Below are positions 45,140 through 53,017 of a stretch of DNA of 64,000 bases, one piece after another; position 1 is the stretch's first letter; the number at the start of each line of letters is the position of its first letter. Under the pieces are notes generated by a model that saw nothing but the letters and a program-made list of their open reading frames with translations, did not search any database and was not told where the DNA came from. The translations under genes and the position numbers were made by a program. The DNA comes from Nocardiopsis sinuspersici (GTDB lineage Bacteria; Actinomycetota; Actinomycetes; Streptosporangiales; Streptosporangiaceae), in assembly GCA_008638415.1 (NCBI GenBank), contig VWVT01000004.1, positions 248,001-312,000 on the forward strand, written 5' to 3'.

Positions 45140-45351
45140 GTCCGCGTCGGACCCGGGGCCGAAGGGACCGGGCCGGGCGTCCGGGCGGTGCCCGCACCGC
45201 CGTGTGCCGGAGAAGGAGATTCCGGCGTGGCGGAGGAGGCGGCCCCTGTGCGGCGGAGGAGGCGGCCTGACCGGGGCCCGTGGAACCTCATGGAGCCACC
45301 GGCCCTCGGAAACGGGCTGACCAGCGTGTGGGCGAACCCTAGGCTGGGGCC

Positions 45352-46383
45352 ATGACCGACCACGACCCCGCCACCGCCCCCGCCAGTGACGGCGCCTCCC
45401 TGATGGCCGCGCTCCGAGAACTGGGCTTGTCCGACCGCCTCCTGAAGGACATGACCGACGATCCCGAGCGCGCGGGCAGCCTCCTCATGGAGTCCGTCGC
45501 TGACCTGGACCGTACGGAGAGGGGCGACCAGGCCCGACGCCTGCTGGAGACCGTGCGCGACCACGCCCCCGCTCCGGAGGACCGTCAGCACGCTTCCGTC
45601 CGGCTGGCCAGGCTCCTGCGCGAGGGCCGGGGAGTGCGGGACGAGGCCGAGGCGGAGCGGATCACCGCCGAACTGCTCCGGCCCGGCCACCTGGCCGAGG
45701 GCCCCGCCCAGATCCTCGGCGAGGACCTCCAGAAGCTGGAACGGTGGGACGAGGCGCTGCACTGCCACAACGTCGCCGCCCGGCGACTGCTCGCCGAACC
45801 ACCGGAGGAGCTCGCGGACGAGAGCGACCTCTCCCTGGCCCCGCTCGTCAGCCGTCTGCTGGCACGGATGAAGCTGGGGCTGCCACTCGACGCGCACGAC
45901 GACGTGGCCATGGCCGTGGCCCGGCGGCAGGTGGAGGGTGCACTGGAGTTCTCCGGCGAGGAGGGCGGGGCCGGGCCGGAGGAGGAGCCGGAGGGGGACG
46001 GGCCGGACCGGGAGGTGGAGGCGCTCTACTCCCGTGAGGCCTTCGACGAGGCCCGCGACCGGGGACTGCTCACGGGGGAGGCCGCCGAACACGGCGCCGA
46101 CGCCTACTACCGCGCTGCTGAGCGGACCCTGCGGGAGCGGGCCCGCAAGCACCCCGGGGCGCGGTGGAGCGTGGTACTGCACGGTGTGGAGGAGATCGCG
46201 GAGTTCACCGAACGGCTCGGCCTGGGCCCGGCGGACGGCGAGACCGCCCTGGACTGGGCGGAACTGGAGCTCACCGAGGACGACCCGAGGCTCCGGTCGT
46301 GGCCGCCCGGCCGCAACGAGGCCTGCTGGTGCGGCTCGGACCGCAAGTACAAGAAGTGCTGCGGCTCGCCCTCGAACCGGTGA
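45352..46383 (+). CDS. SEC-C motif protein with helical repeats
   Basis: The 343-residue protein has a helical TPR-like N-terminal and middle region (RGDQARRLLETVRDHAPAPE, WDEALHCHNVAARRLL), an acidic spacer (EEGGAGPEEEPEGDGPDRE) and a C-terminal SEC-C zinc motif GRNEACWCGSDRKYKKCCG. SEC-C proteins bind zinc and often SecB-like or nucleic acid partners. A TAGGCT box 6 bases before ATG 45352 suggests a leaderless transcript. Confidence 0.8.
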   Translation: MTDHDPATAPASDGASLMAALRELGLSDRLLKDMTDDPERAGSLLMESVADLDRTERGDQARRLLETVRDHAPAPEDRQHASVRLARLLREGRGVRDEAEAERITAELLRPGHLAEGPAQILGEDLQKLERWDEALHCHNVAARRLLAEPPEELADESDLSLAPLVSRLLARMKLGLPLDAHDDVAMAVARRQVEGALEFSGEEGGAGPEEEPEGDGPDREVEALYSREAFDEARDRGLLTGEAAEHGADAYYRAAERTLRERARKHPGARWSVVLHGVEEIAEFTERLGLGPADGETALDWAELELTEDDPRLRSWPPGRNEACWCGSDRKYKKCCGSPSNR

Positions 46384-46489
46384 GTGCCCGGGGCCTGGGG
46401 CCTGCGTCGAACCGATCCACCACCGCCTCGGACGGGCGTGGAAGCTGACAGGTATCGTCGGGACATCCCCCGGGCCCCTGTGAGACGGA

Positions 46490-47043
46490 ATGAAGTACCA
46501 CGCTCCGGTTCGTGAACTCCTCGCCCAGTGCGTCCGCGGGCTCGACCAGCCCCTCACCAGCGAGCCGGTGCTCGCCTGGTTCGCCAGGCACTATCCGGAC
46601 ATCAGTCCGCAGACGGTCCGCACCCAGCTGCGCAACGCGACCTGAGTAGCGGACTGGCGGCGCAGATCGAGGAGGGGATGGTCTACGCGGGACAGGCCGG
46701 AGCGACGCGTTGGCCGAGCGGTGGGCGGTCCCGCAACACGCTGTACGAGCGGCTGGTCGGTATGCACCTGGCCGGATCCGCCGGGTTCTCGACCTTCCGG
46801 CTGAGCCTGGCGGCCGTGCTCGCTGCCTCGCTGGGGGTGCGGCCGGGCAACGAGGACGCGCTCTCCGCCTGGATGGAGGAGCACCTCCGGGTCGTCCCCG
46901 TACCCGTCACCGACGCCGACGCCCTCGGCGCACTGGAGCAGGAGGTGCTCGCCCTCCTGGACCCGCCGCTCAACCTCAGCCACATGCGCGGCACGGTGAT
47001 CCGCTCCCAGCTCACCCGCCTGCGCTCCGCCTGGAAGCAGTAG
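46490..47043 (+). pseudogene. Broken GIY-YIG nuclease-like gene
   Basis: An ATG at 46490 opens a 51-codon frame (MKYHAPVRELLAQCVRGL to RTQLRNAT) ending in TGA 46643; it resembles the N-terminal helical domain of actinomycete GIY-YIG-associated proteins. A second frame, shifted by one, continues from there with EEGMVYAGQAGATRWPSG, LYERLVGMHLAGS and LDPPLNLSHMRGT, the GIY-YIG-like core, with no good start before ATG 46678. The linker and first GIY-YIG strand are missing, so a deletion with frameshift is likely. The C-terminal piece could still be expressed. Confidence 0.6.
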
Positions 47044-47148
47044 CGAACCTGCCATGGCCTCTGCCCAAAAGACCGTCCACGCGTCCACCTGGATGGACCT
47101 GTGGTTCGTCTCCGCCGTGGTTCCTGGCCGGTCATCCGCAGTTCGCGC

Positions 47149-47751
47149 TCAGGGGGAGTAGGAGGGATCGACCAGCCTGTCCACAGCCGAGGCGACGCCC
47201 GCGCGGATGCGGTCCCATCCCATGTCCTGGGCGAGCAGTTCGGTGTTGAGGTCCGCGGCGACCATCCCCAGGAGCACATGGGCGAGGTGGTCGGGGTCGG
47301 GCCGGTCCGCGCACAGCAGGGCCAGGTGCCGGTGCCAGAACACGTACGCACCGATGCGGAAGCGGGCTCCCGGTGAGGCCGTCTCCGACAACCTGACCAG
47401 GTCCAGGTGATCGGCCAGGTACGTCAGGTAGGCGTCGAAGAAGGCCCGCGCCCGCTCGCGCGGGGGCGCTCCGGGGCCCAGCGGAGGGGCGCCGAAGACG
47501 ACGGCCTCCTGGAGCTCGCGTTCGCGCTGGTCCAACAGCGCGGAGACCAGGCCGGACTTGTCGCCGAAGCGTCGGAACACGGTCCCCTTGCCGACCCCGG
47601 CCTCTCGCGCGACCGCGTCCACGGTCAGGGCCGCCACGCCGCCTTCGGCGAACAGCCGGCCGGCCGCCTCCAGGACCCGGGACCGGTTGCGGGCGGCGTC
47701 GGCGCGTTCCCGGGGAGGGCGGCGCAGGACCTGTAGCAGTTCGTCGTTCAC
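47149..47751 (-). CDS. TetR family transcriptional regulator
   Basis: The 200-residue repressor has the TetR helix-turn-helix (GVAALTVDAVAREAGVGKGT then VFRRFGDKSGLVSALL) and a helical ligand domain containing FWHRHLALLCADRPD and MVAADLNTEL. GTG 47751 is 20 bp from the first of three CGGAC-N4-GTCCG operators. It is divergent from a rhodanese gene, which it most likely controls together with itself; the ligand is unknown. Confidence 0.9.
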   Translation of the reverse strand: MNDELLQVLRRPPRERADAARNRSRVLEAAGRLFAEGGVAALTVDAVAREAGVGKGTVFRRFGDKSGLVSALLDQRERELQEAVVFGAPPLGPGAPPRERARAFFDAYLTYLADHLDLVRLSETASPGARFRIGAYVFWHRHLALLCADRPDPDHLAHVLLGMVAADLNTELLAQDMGWDRIRAGVASAVDRLVDPSYSP

Positions 47752-47772
47752 ACCACCACCCTACTAGACAAA

Positions 47773-47853
47773 CGGACTTGGGTCCGTTTACTCTGTCGAG
47801 AGTAAGCGGACTGCGGTCCGATTCCTTTGCCCATATAACCGGACCATGGTCCG
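47773..47853. promoter_or_regulatory. Three TetR-type operators in the TetR/rhodanese gap
   Basis: Three copies of CGGAC-N4-GTCCG occur at 47773-47786, 47807-47820 and 47840-47853, centres 34 and 33 bp apart, about three helical turns each. The first is extended to AAACGGAC/GTCCGTTT. A TATAAC box (47834-47839) abuts the third site and would be covered by the repressor. Both divergent genes can be repressed together, possibly by cooperative binding on one DNA face. Confidence 0.85.
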
Positions 47854-47867
47854 TTCAGGAGAGTGGC

Positions 47868-48209
47868 ATGACCACGTTGATCAGCCGTGACGACCTCAGG
47901 AAGCACGTCGACGACGGGACCGTGACCGTCGTCGACGCCCTGGGAGGCGGCTACTACGAGCAGCAGCACCTGCCCGGCGCCCTCGCGTTGACGGCCGACG
48001 AGGTCGCGGGCCGGGCGACGGAACTGCTCCCCGACAAGGACGCCCTCATCGCCGTGTACTGCTCCAACCCCGCCTGCGGTAACAGCCAGGCCGTCGCCAA
48101 CGCCCTCGAAGGGCTCGGCTACACCCGGGTCCGCAAGTACCGCGAGGGCATCCAGGACTGGGTGGAGGCCGGGCTGCCCGTCGAGGCCGGGCAGCCCGCC
48201 AGGGGCTGA
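47868..48209 (+). CDS. Single-domain rhodanese-like protein
   Basis: The 113-residue protein has VTVVDALGGGYYEQQHLPGAL and a loop AVYCSNPACGNSQAVA with Cys65 at the active-site position; the usual arginine-ended loop is shortened. It ends YREGIQDWVEAGLPVE, typical of rhodaneses. It could transfer sulphane sulphur or detoxify a thiol-reactive compound. ATG at 47868 follows AGGAGAG. Control by the divergent TetR protein is inferred from the shared operators. Confidence 0.88.
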   Translation: MTTLISRDDLRKHVDDGTVTVVDALGGGYYEQQHLPGALALTADEVAGRATELLPDKDALIAVYCSNPACGNSQAVANALEGLGYTRVRKYREGIQDWVEAGLPVEAGQPARG

Positions 48210-48218
48210 CCCCCGTCC

Positions 48219-48270
48219 GGGCCCCGCCGCGCCGGGGCCCGCGGTGGTGGCCGGATCCGGCCACCACCGC
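48219..48270. terminator. Two hairpins after the rhodanese gene
   Basis: The first has 8-bp arms GGGCCCCG (48219-48226) and CGGGGCCC (48233-48240). The second is a perfect 30-bp palindrome at 48241-48270 (half-site GCGGTGGTGGCCGGA). Together they form a strong tandem terminator or, for the second, a binding site for a symmetrical protein. Confidence 0.7.
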
Positions 48271-48344
48271 ACCGATCCGGACACGCTCTGTGAGAATCCC
48301 CCTGCTGGCCGTACCCCCAGGCAGGAGGAGAGGGGAGACAAAGC

Positions 48345-49055
48345 GTGGACAGGCGCGGTTTCGGAGGACTGGTCACCGACGGGCAGTGGGAGCGCCTGCT
48401 CGCATCGGCGGTACCCAGGACGTTCGCCGAAGGGCAGATGCTTCTGCGGCAGGGGGAGGTGGGCGGAGGGATCCACCTCATGGTGAGAGGCCGCGCCAAG
48501 GTCGTCTCCGTCCGGGCCGACGGTTCCTGCGTCCCCCTGGCCTTCCGGACCTGCGGGGAGATGCTGGGGGAGTCCGCGCTTGCCGGGGCGGGGCGTCCCA
48601 GGAGCGCCACGGTGACGGCCCTGTCCCCGACCAGCACGGCCTTCCTTCCCGTAGAGCGCTTCCAGCGGCTACTGGCCGAACTCGGCCTGGAACCCGTGCT
48701 GTGGCACAGCGCCCTCATGCGCCAGGACGAGGGCGACCGGATCAGGATGCGGCAGACGGCCCTTCCCGCCGAACGCAGGCTGCCCGCCGCACTGCTTCAT
48801 CTCGCCTCGGTCATGGGGGAGCCCATCCCCGCCCCCGTCTCCGACGGCGGCGCACCGGCCACGCGCGGATGCCTGTTGAGGATCTCCCTGGCCCAGCGCG
48901 AGATCGCCGAGTTCGCGGGTATGTCGCGCACCTCGGTGCACAACGCCTACACCTCCCTCCGCGAGCGGGGCGTCATCCGGACCGGGCGCCAGTACGTGGC
49001 GATCCTCGACCTGGCGGCACTGGAGGCCCTGTCCGGAGAGAACGAAACGGTGTGA
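48345..49055 (+). CDS. Crp/Fnr family transcriptional regulator
   Basis: The 236-residue protein has a cyclic-nucleotide-binding-like beta barrel (FAEGQMLLRQGEVGGGIHLM, GEMLGESALAGAGRPRSATV) and a winged HTH (LAQREIAEFAGMSRTSVHNA). Key cAMP-contact residues cannot be assigned with certainty. GTG 48345 follows AGGGGAGAC. It is transcribed just before the cyclase-like operon and two palindromes lie in between, so it may regulate that operon, and a cyclic nucleotide made there might in turn bind it. That link is inference. Confidence 0.85.
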   Translation: MDRRGFGGLVTDGQWERLLASAVPRTFAEGQMLLRQGEVGGGIHLMVRGRAKVVSVRADGSCVPLAFRTCGEMLGESALAGAGRPRSATVTALSPTSTAFLPVERFQRLLAELGLEPVLWHSALMRQDEGDRIRMRQTALPAERRLPAALLHLASVMGEPIPAPVSDGGAPATRGCLLRISLAQREIAEFAGMSRTSVHNAYTSLRERGVIRTGRQYVAILDLAALEALSGENETV

Positions 49056-49077
49056 CGGCGGACACTTCCCATCGCTT

Positions 49078-49131
49078 GTGTTCAAAGCTGAACACCGCCG
49101 GAGGCGTGCTGCGAGGAGTGTGGTCCCACAC
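49078..49131 (+). promoter_or_regulatory. Two palindromes upstream of the cyclase-like operon
   Basis: GTGTTCA-AAGC-TGAACAC (49078-49095) is a perfect 7-bp inverted repeat and GTGTGG-TC-CCACAC (49118-49131) a perfect 6-bp one. Both lie in the 114-bp gap between the Crp-family gene and the cyclase-like gene. The first has the size and dyad of a Crp-family site; either could also be a terminator. Assignment is tentative. Confidence 0.5.
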
Positions 49132-49169
49132 GGCCCGAGAGAAGGGCCCCACACCCCCAGGAGTCCCCG

Positions 49170-50033
49170 ATGGAGATCGACCTTTCCGGCATCGGCAAGA
49201 GCGCGCCCCTTCCGCCCTACCGCGCCGTGCTGGCGGTGGACATGGAGAAGTTCAGTTCCAGCAGTGCCCGCAACCAGCAGCTCATCGGCCAGAAGATCCC
49301 CGAGGTGCTGGAGAAGGCGTTCACCCGCGCCGACATGCTCCCCGTGTGGAAGGGCGCGCGCTTTCCTCGGCACAGCGGTGACGGCTACGTGATGGGAGCC
49401 GAACCCGAGCACCTGCCCTACCTCATCAGCCCCCTCCTGGAGGAGTTGCAGGAGGTCCTGGAACAGGTGCAGCCCCTTCTCGCCATGCACGACCGGAACC
49501 TGCGCATGCGGCTGCGCGCCAGTATCGATGTCGGCCCCCTGCCCGACACCGGTGACGGCAGCGGCATCGACGCCATGGGAGAGGCGATGATCAGCACCCA
49601 CCGGTTGTTGGACTCCGAGCCCGTCCGTGCCGCGCTCCGGGAGTCCGACCCCGACACCACCCTGCTGGCCACCATCATCTCCCGACGCGTCTACGAGGAT
49701 GTGGTCCTGGGCGGCTTCGCCCCCGTCCGCGCCAGCCGCTGGCGGCCCGTACACGCGGCCGTGCCCGCCAAGGACTTCCAGGCCGAGGGCTACCTGTTCG
49801 TGCCGACCCCGTCGTGGGCTCCCGGCGGTCACGTGTCACCAGGGGAGGCCGCCGCAGCCGAGCGGGGCCGCCCGGACGAGCAGGCCCGCCCGGAGAAGCC
49901 GGTCCCCGCCGCGTCGGGCGGGTCCACCCCGACTACGGGCAACAGCGTCGGCCACAACGACCGCGGACAGGTCGTCCAGGCTGGGACGGTCAACGGCGGT
50001 GTCAGCTTCGGAGGTGGCTCCGATGACTCCTGA
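49170..50033 (+). CDS. Class III nucleotide cyclase-like protein with C-terminal RHIM/BASS-like motif
   Basis: The 287-residue protein has a class III adenylate/guanylate cyclase fold: YRAVLAVDMEKFSSS with the first metal Asp (D24) and RHSGDGYVMG with the second (D71), then LRMRLRASIDVGPLP and AMGEAMISTHRLLDSEPVR. Both metal aspartates are kept, so catalysis is possible. A disordered Pro/Ala-rich tail leads to a terminal motif GNSVGHNDRGQVVQAG then TVNGGVSF (residues about 257-280). The same motif opens the next protein. Its last 11 bases overlap the next gene. No known cyclase of the Pycsar type is matched with certainty. Confidence 0.7.
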   Translation: MEIDLSGIGKSAPLPPYRAVLAVDMEKFSSSSARNQQLIGQKIPEVLEKAFTRADMLPVWKGARFPRHSGDGYVMGAEPEHLPYLISPLLEELQEVLEQVQPLLAMHDRNLRMRLRASIDVGPLPDTGDGSGIDAMGEAMISTHRLLDSEPVRAALRESDPDTTLLATIISRRVYEDVVLGGFAPVRASRWRPVHAAVPAKDFQAEGYLFVPTPSWAPGGHVSPGEAAAAERGRPDEQARPEKPVPAASGGSTPTTGNSVGHNDRGQVVQAGTVNGGVSFGGGSDDS

Positions 50034-52050
50034 AGAGCCCTGGGACGCGGACGCCTATGCCGACGCCGCGGACGGAACTCCGCCGGAAACGCGCGGCAAC
50101 GACAGGTCCGGGCCGTCCGCGGGCAACACCGTCCAGGACAACCAGGGCCAGGTGGTCAGCGCCGACAGCATCAACGGAGGTGTCCACCAGTACCACCAGT
50201 ACCGAGAGTTCCTCGGGGAGGCCGCCACCCGCAGACTCCGCCACGCGGCCGAACTGGGCCCGGACCGGGTCAGGGAGATCCTGGCCACCTTCTGTCCCAG
50301 CGATGCCCGGAAGTACACCGCGTTCACCGAGGAGCTGGCACGGCACCGGCTGGGCCTGGTCACCGGTGAACCCGGCAGGGGGCGGACCTCCGCCGCGATC
50401 CACGCGCTGGCCACACTGCGCCCCGGTGAACCCGTGGACGAGGTGATCGCCGACGCCGACGTCGCCGACGCGGGACTGGCCGGTATCACCCTGTCCTCCG
50501 AGCGCCCGCGCTTCATGGATCTGAGTGATCTGCGCGGCCCCGGAGCCGAGCAGCGGGCGGCGGTCAGGAAACTGGTCGAGAAGGTCCGTGCCTCTGGCGC
50601 CCTCCTCATCGTCATCTGCCGCTCCGGCCCCTGGGAACAGGAGCTCGCCGCGTGCCGTGCACGCCTGCGCGTCGACGCCCCGGCACACGCCGTGGACGTC
50701 TTCCGCCACGTCATGGGCGGTCTGTACGGCGTCGACCGTGCCCGGCGCTGGGCCGCCGACCCGCGTGTGGCGGCGGCGCTGTCCGGTGCCGGACCGGACA
50801 GCGCGGTACGGCTCGCCCGGGACGCGGAGCGCACCAGCTCTCCGCACGCGCCTCTGGCCGAAGAGGACCACACGGCCTGGATCGAACGCGCGCTCAAGGA
50901 GTTCACCGACGCCGCCGACGTCCTCCCCGGCTGGTTCCCCCATGACCGGGACGATCGGGAGAACGAGTTCCTCCGGGTCCTCACCCAGGCCGTGGCGCTG
51001 CTGGAAGGAGCGCCCTCGCCCACCGTTGTCCACCACGCCCACGGACTGGCCGAACGGTGGGGCGTGTCCCCGATGCGTCCCACCCCCATCTCGGGCGGCG
51101 GCTTCACCGAGTACCTGAGCGGGATCGGCGCCCACCTCCACCAGGACCGGGTCCGCTTCCACCGCCCCGGCCACGGCGACGACGCCCTGGGCCACCTGTG
51201 GCGCGAGCACCCCGACGCGCGGGCCTCCTTCCAGGAGTGGGCCTGCGCCGCGACGCCCGCACTCTCCCGGGGAGAGCGGGTGGAGGTGGCCCGCCGCTGG
51301 CTGACCCTGGCCCGCCGGTACCGCGACCCGGCACCGCTGGAGACGCTGCTGGACCAGTGGAGCGCCTCGCCCACCCTGCAACCGGCCGCCGTCCCCGCGA
51401 TCGCCGAGGCGGCCGTCACCCGGGAACTGGGTGCCCCGATCCGCAACCGGCTCTACCGCATCGCCTCCTCACGCAAGCCGACACCGCGCGACCGGATGGT
51501 GTTGGAGGTGTGCCGGGTCTACGGGCGGATCCAGCCGAAGACGGCGCTCACCCGGTTGCGCCACCTCGCGGGCAAAGCCCAGGAGGCATGGAAGGAGGAC
51601 CTCCTACGTGCCCTGGAGGACATCGCCGCCGAGCCGGGCAACCTTCCGGTGGTACTGGACGCGGTGTCGGAGTGGGTGGACGGTGACGGCAGGCGTTCCA
51701 CCCTGGCCGCCCGTGCGCTGCTGCGGTTGCTGGAGGCTCAGGCCCCCGAGGACTTCAGGGTCCTGAACGGACTGCGGCGGGGCGCGCTGGAACCTGGGAC
51801 GGTGTCCGCCGCCTGGTGTGCCGTCCACCTGTCCGCCGTCCGCCCCGACCCCGTGCTGTGGTCCTGGCTCGACGCCCTGGCCGTCCAGCGCCGCACGGAC
51901 GGACCCGTCCCGGCCTCGCTCCTGGGCGCGGCGTCGAGGAATCCGGGCTTCGCCGACACGCTCGGGCGCTGCGCGCGCCGCTGGTCCCACGCGCACACCC
52001 GTACCTCGCCCGCAGTGGAGGAACTGCGCTGCGCCCTCGACGAGACCTGA
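50023..52050 (+). CDS. P-loop protein with N-terminal RHIM/BASS-like motif and helical repeats
   Basis: The 675-residue protein starts with a disordered acidic stretch and, at about residues 34-57, GNTVQDNQGQVVSAD then SINGGVHQ, matching the tail of the preceding cyclase-like protein. A P-loop-type GEPGRGRTS follows at 115-123, with Arg in place of the Walker A Lys, and then FMDLSDLRG. The rest is helical, HEAT-like. The layout, motif then NTPase-like domain then helical repeats, recalls STAND/NLR proteins, but canonical Walker A is lost, so ATP binding is doubtful. ATG 50023 overlaps gene 1 by 11 bases. Confidence 0.65.
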   Translation: MTPEEPWDADAYADAADGTPPETRGNDRSGPSAGNTVQDNQGQVVSADSINGGVHQYHQYREFLGEAATRRLRHAAELGPDRVREILATFCPSDARKYTAFTEELARHRLGLVTGEPGRGRTSAAIHALATLRPGEPVDEVIADADVADAGLAGITLSSERPRFMDLSDLRGPGAEQRAAVRKLVEKVRASGALLIVICRSGPWEQELAACRARLRVDAPAHAVDVFRHVMGGLYGVDRARRWAADPRVAAALSGAGPDSAVRLARDAERTSSPHAPLAEEDHTAWIERALKEFTDAADVLPGWFPHDRDDRENEFLRVLTQAVALLEGAPSPTVVHHAHGLAERWGVSPMRPTPISGGGFTEYLSGIGAHLHQDRVRFHRPGHGDDALGHLWREHPDARASFQEWACAATPALSRGERVEVARRWLTLARRYRDPAPLETLLDQWSASPTLQPAAVPAIAEAAVTRELGAPIRNRLYRIASSRKPTPRDRMVLEVCRVYGRIQPKTALTRLRHLAGKAQEAWKEDLLRALEDIAAEPGNLPVVLDAVSEWVDGDGRRSTLAARALLRLLEAQAPEDFRVLNGLRRGALEPGTVSAAWCAVHLSAVRPDPVLWSWLDALAVQRRTDGPVPASLLGAASRNPGFADTLGRCARRWSHAHTRTSPAVEELRCALDET

Positions 52051-52060
52051 GGAGGACACC

Positions 52061-52870
52061 ATGCTCCGAGAACTGTTCATGTCGCTAATCCACACCCTGT
52101 TCGGTCCCCCGCCGGGCAAGGGACGCCCGAACCACCACGACGTCGTGGAGGAACGGCTCGCTTTCACCGCGCGACTGCCCACCAGCAGCCAGGGATTGTG
52201 GTTCGACGCCTCCTTCGACCTGGTGGTCGTCTGGTACCGGGCCGCGGGCAGCGAACACGCCCGCGACCGGGCCGTGCTCCAAGGCGCCTTGATCCGCGAG
52301 GCCGCCCGGCGCAGCACGGACTTCGCGCTCGGCGACCACGGACGCGCGCAGGCGGAGGTCTCCTGCGCGCTGACCGAGGGCGGCGGCTTCGGCGTCCGGA
52401 CCATCCACGACCTGGGCGTCGGGGTGGCCCTCACCGCGCACGAGGAGGACCTGGCCCTGGAACGCCAGCGCCAGCTGGTGTGGCACCGTGCCGAGGTAGC
52501 CCGGGAGGAACACCGCGTGCGCATGCGCCGGGTTCAGGAGCTGCGCGAGGAGGTGCTCCACGATCCGCTGGTCGCACGCGTGTGGTGGTTCGAGCAGCAC
52601 CAGGAGCGCTGGAACGAGATCGCCGTCGCGGGCGCCGCGCTCGATCTGCTGTCCCCGTGTCAGGTATCCGGATCTGATACCGGACATGCCTGGCCGGGAG
52701 GGACGACGTCAGCCGAGGAACCCGAGGAAGACCCCGTGTTGGACGCCTTCCTCTCCGGCCTGGAGGGACACGAGAAAGCTGCGGTGCTACAGCGCCTGAC
52801 CGACATCCTCGAGGCCTTCGAGCGCCGCGACCTGGCTCAGCGCCTCCGGGAGCAGTGGCCGCAGAGCTAA
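52061..52870 (+). CDS. Unknown protein, third gene of the cyclase-like operon
   Basis: The 269-residue protein starts after GAGGAGG, 10 bases behind the P-loop gene stop. The first 130 residues are mixed alpha/beta (LWFDASFDLVVVWYRAAG, FGVRTIHDLGVGVALTA). A charged helix, probably a coiled coil (about 135-175: LERQRQLVWHRAEVAREEHR), follows, then a conserved-looking DPLVARVWWFEQHQERWNEI. The pattern could fit an SPFH/stomatin-like protein, but I do not recognise a family with confidence. Operon position suggests it acts with the two proteins before it. Confidence 0.6.
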   Translation: MLRELFMSLIHTLFGPPPGKGRPNHHDVVEERLAFTARLPTSSQGLWFDASFDLVVVWYRAAGSEHARDRAVLQGALIREAARRSTDFALGDHGRAQAEVSCALTEGGGFGVRTIHDLGVGVALTAHEEDLALERQRQLVWHRAEVAREEHRVRMRRVQELREEVLHDPLVARVWWFEQHQERWNEIAVAGAALDLLSPCQVSGSDTGHAWPGGTTSAEEPEEDPVLDAFLSGLEGHEKAAVLQRLTDILEAFERRDLAQRLREQWPQS

Positions 52871-53017
52871 CCCCAGACAGGTGGGTTCCTGACACACGCG
52901 AGGGAACCCATCTGCGGGTGGATCAGAGTAGGGGGCCTGCGCTCCCACCATTGCTCGGAAGCCCCTGCTCTGGGCAGTGGTGGGCATCGCTGACAGGTCG
53001 CCCGGGTGGGGCCTTTC

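Noticed and set aside
49170-50033. Direct call as a Pycsar cyclase
   Set aside because: The metal aspartates fit, but there is no recognised Pycsar effector next to it and the substrate loop was not matched, so only cyclase-like is stated.
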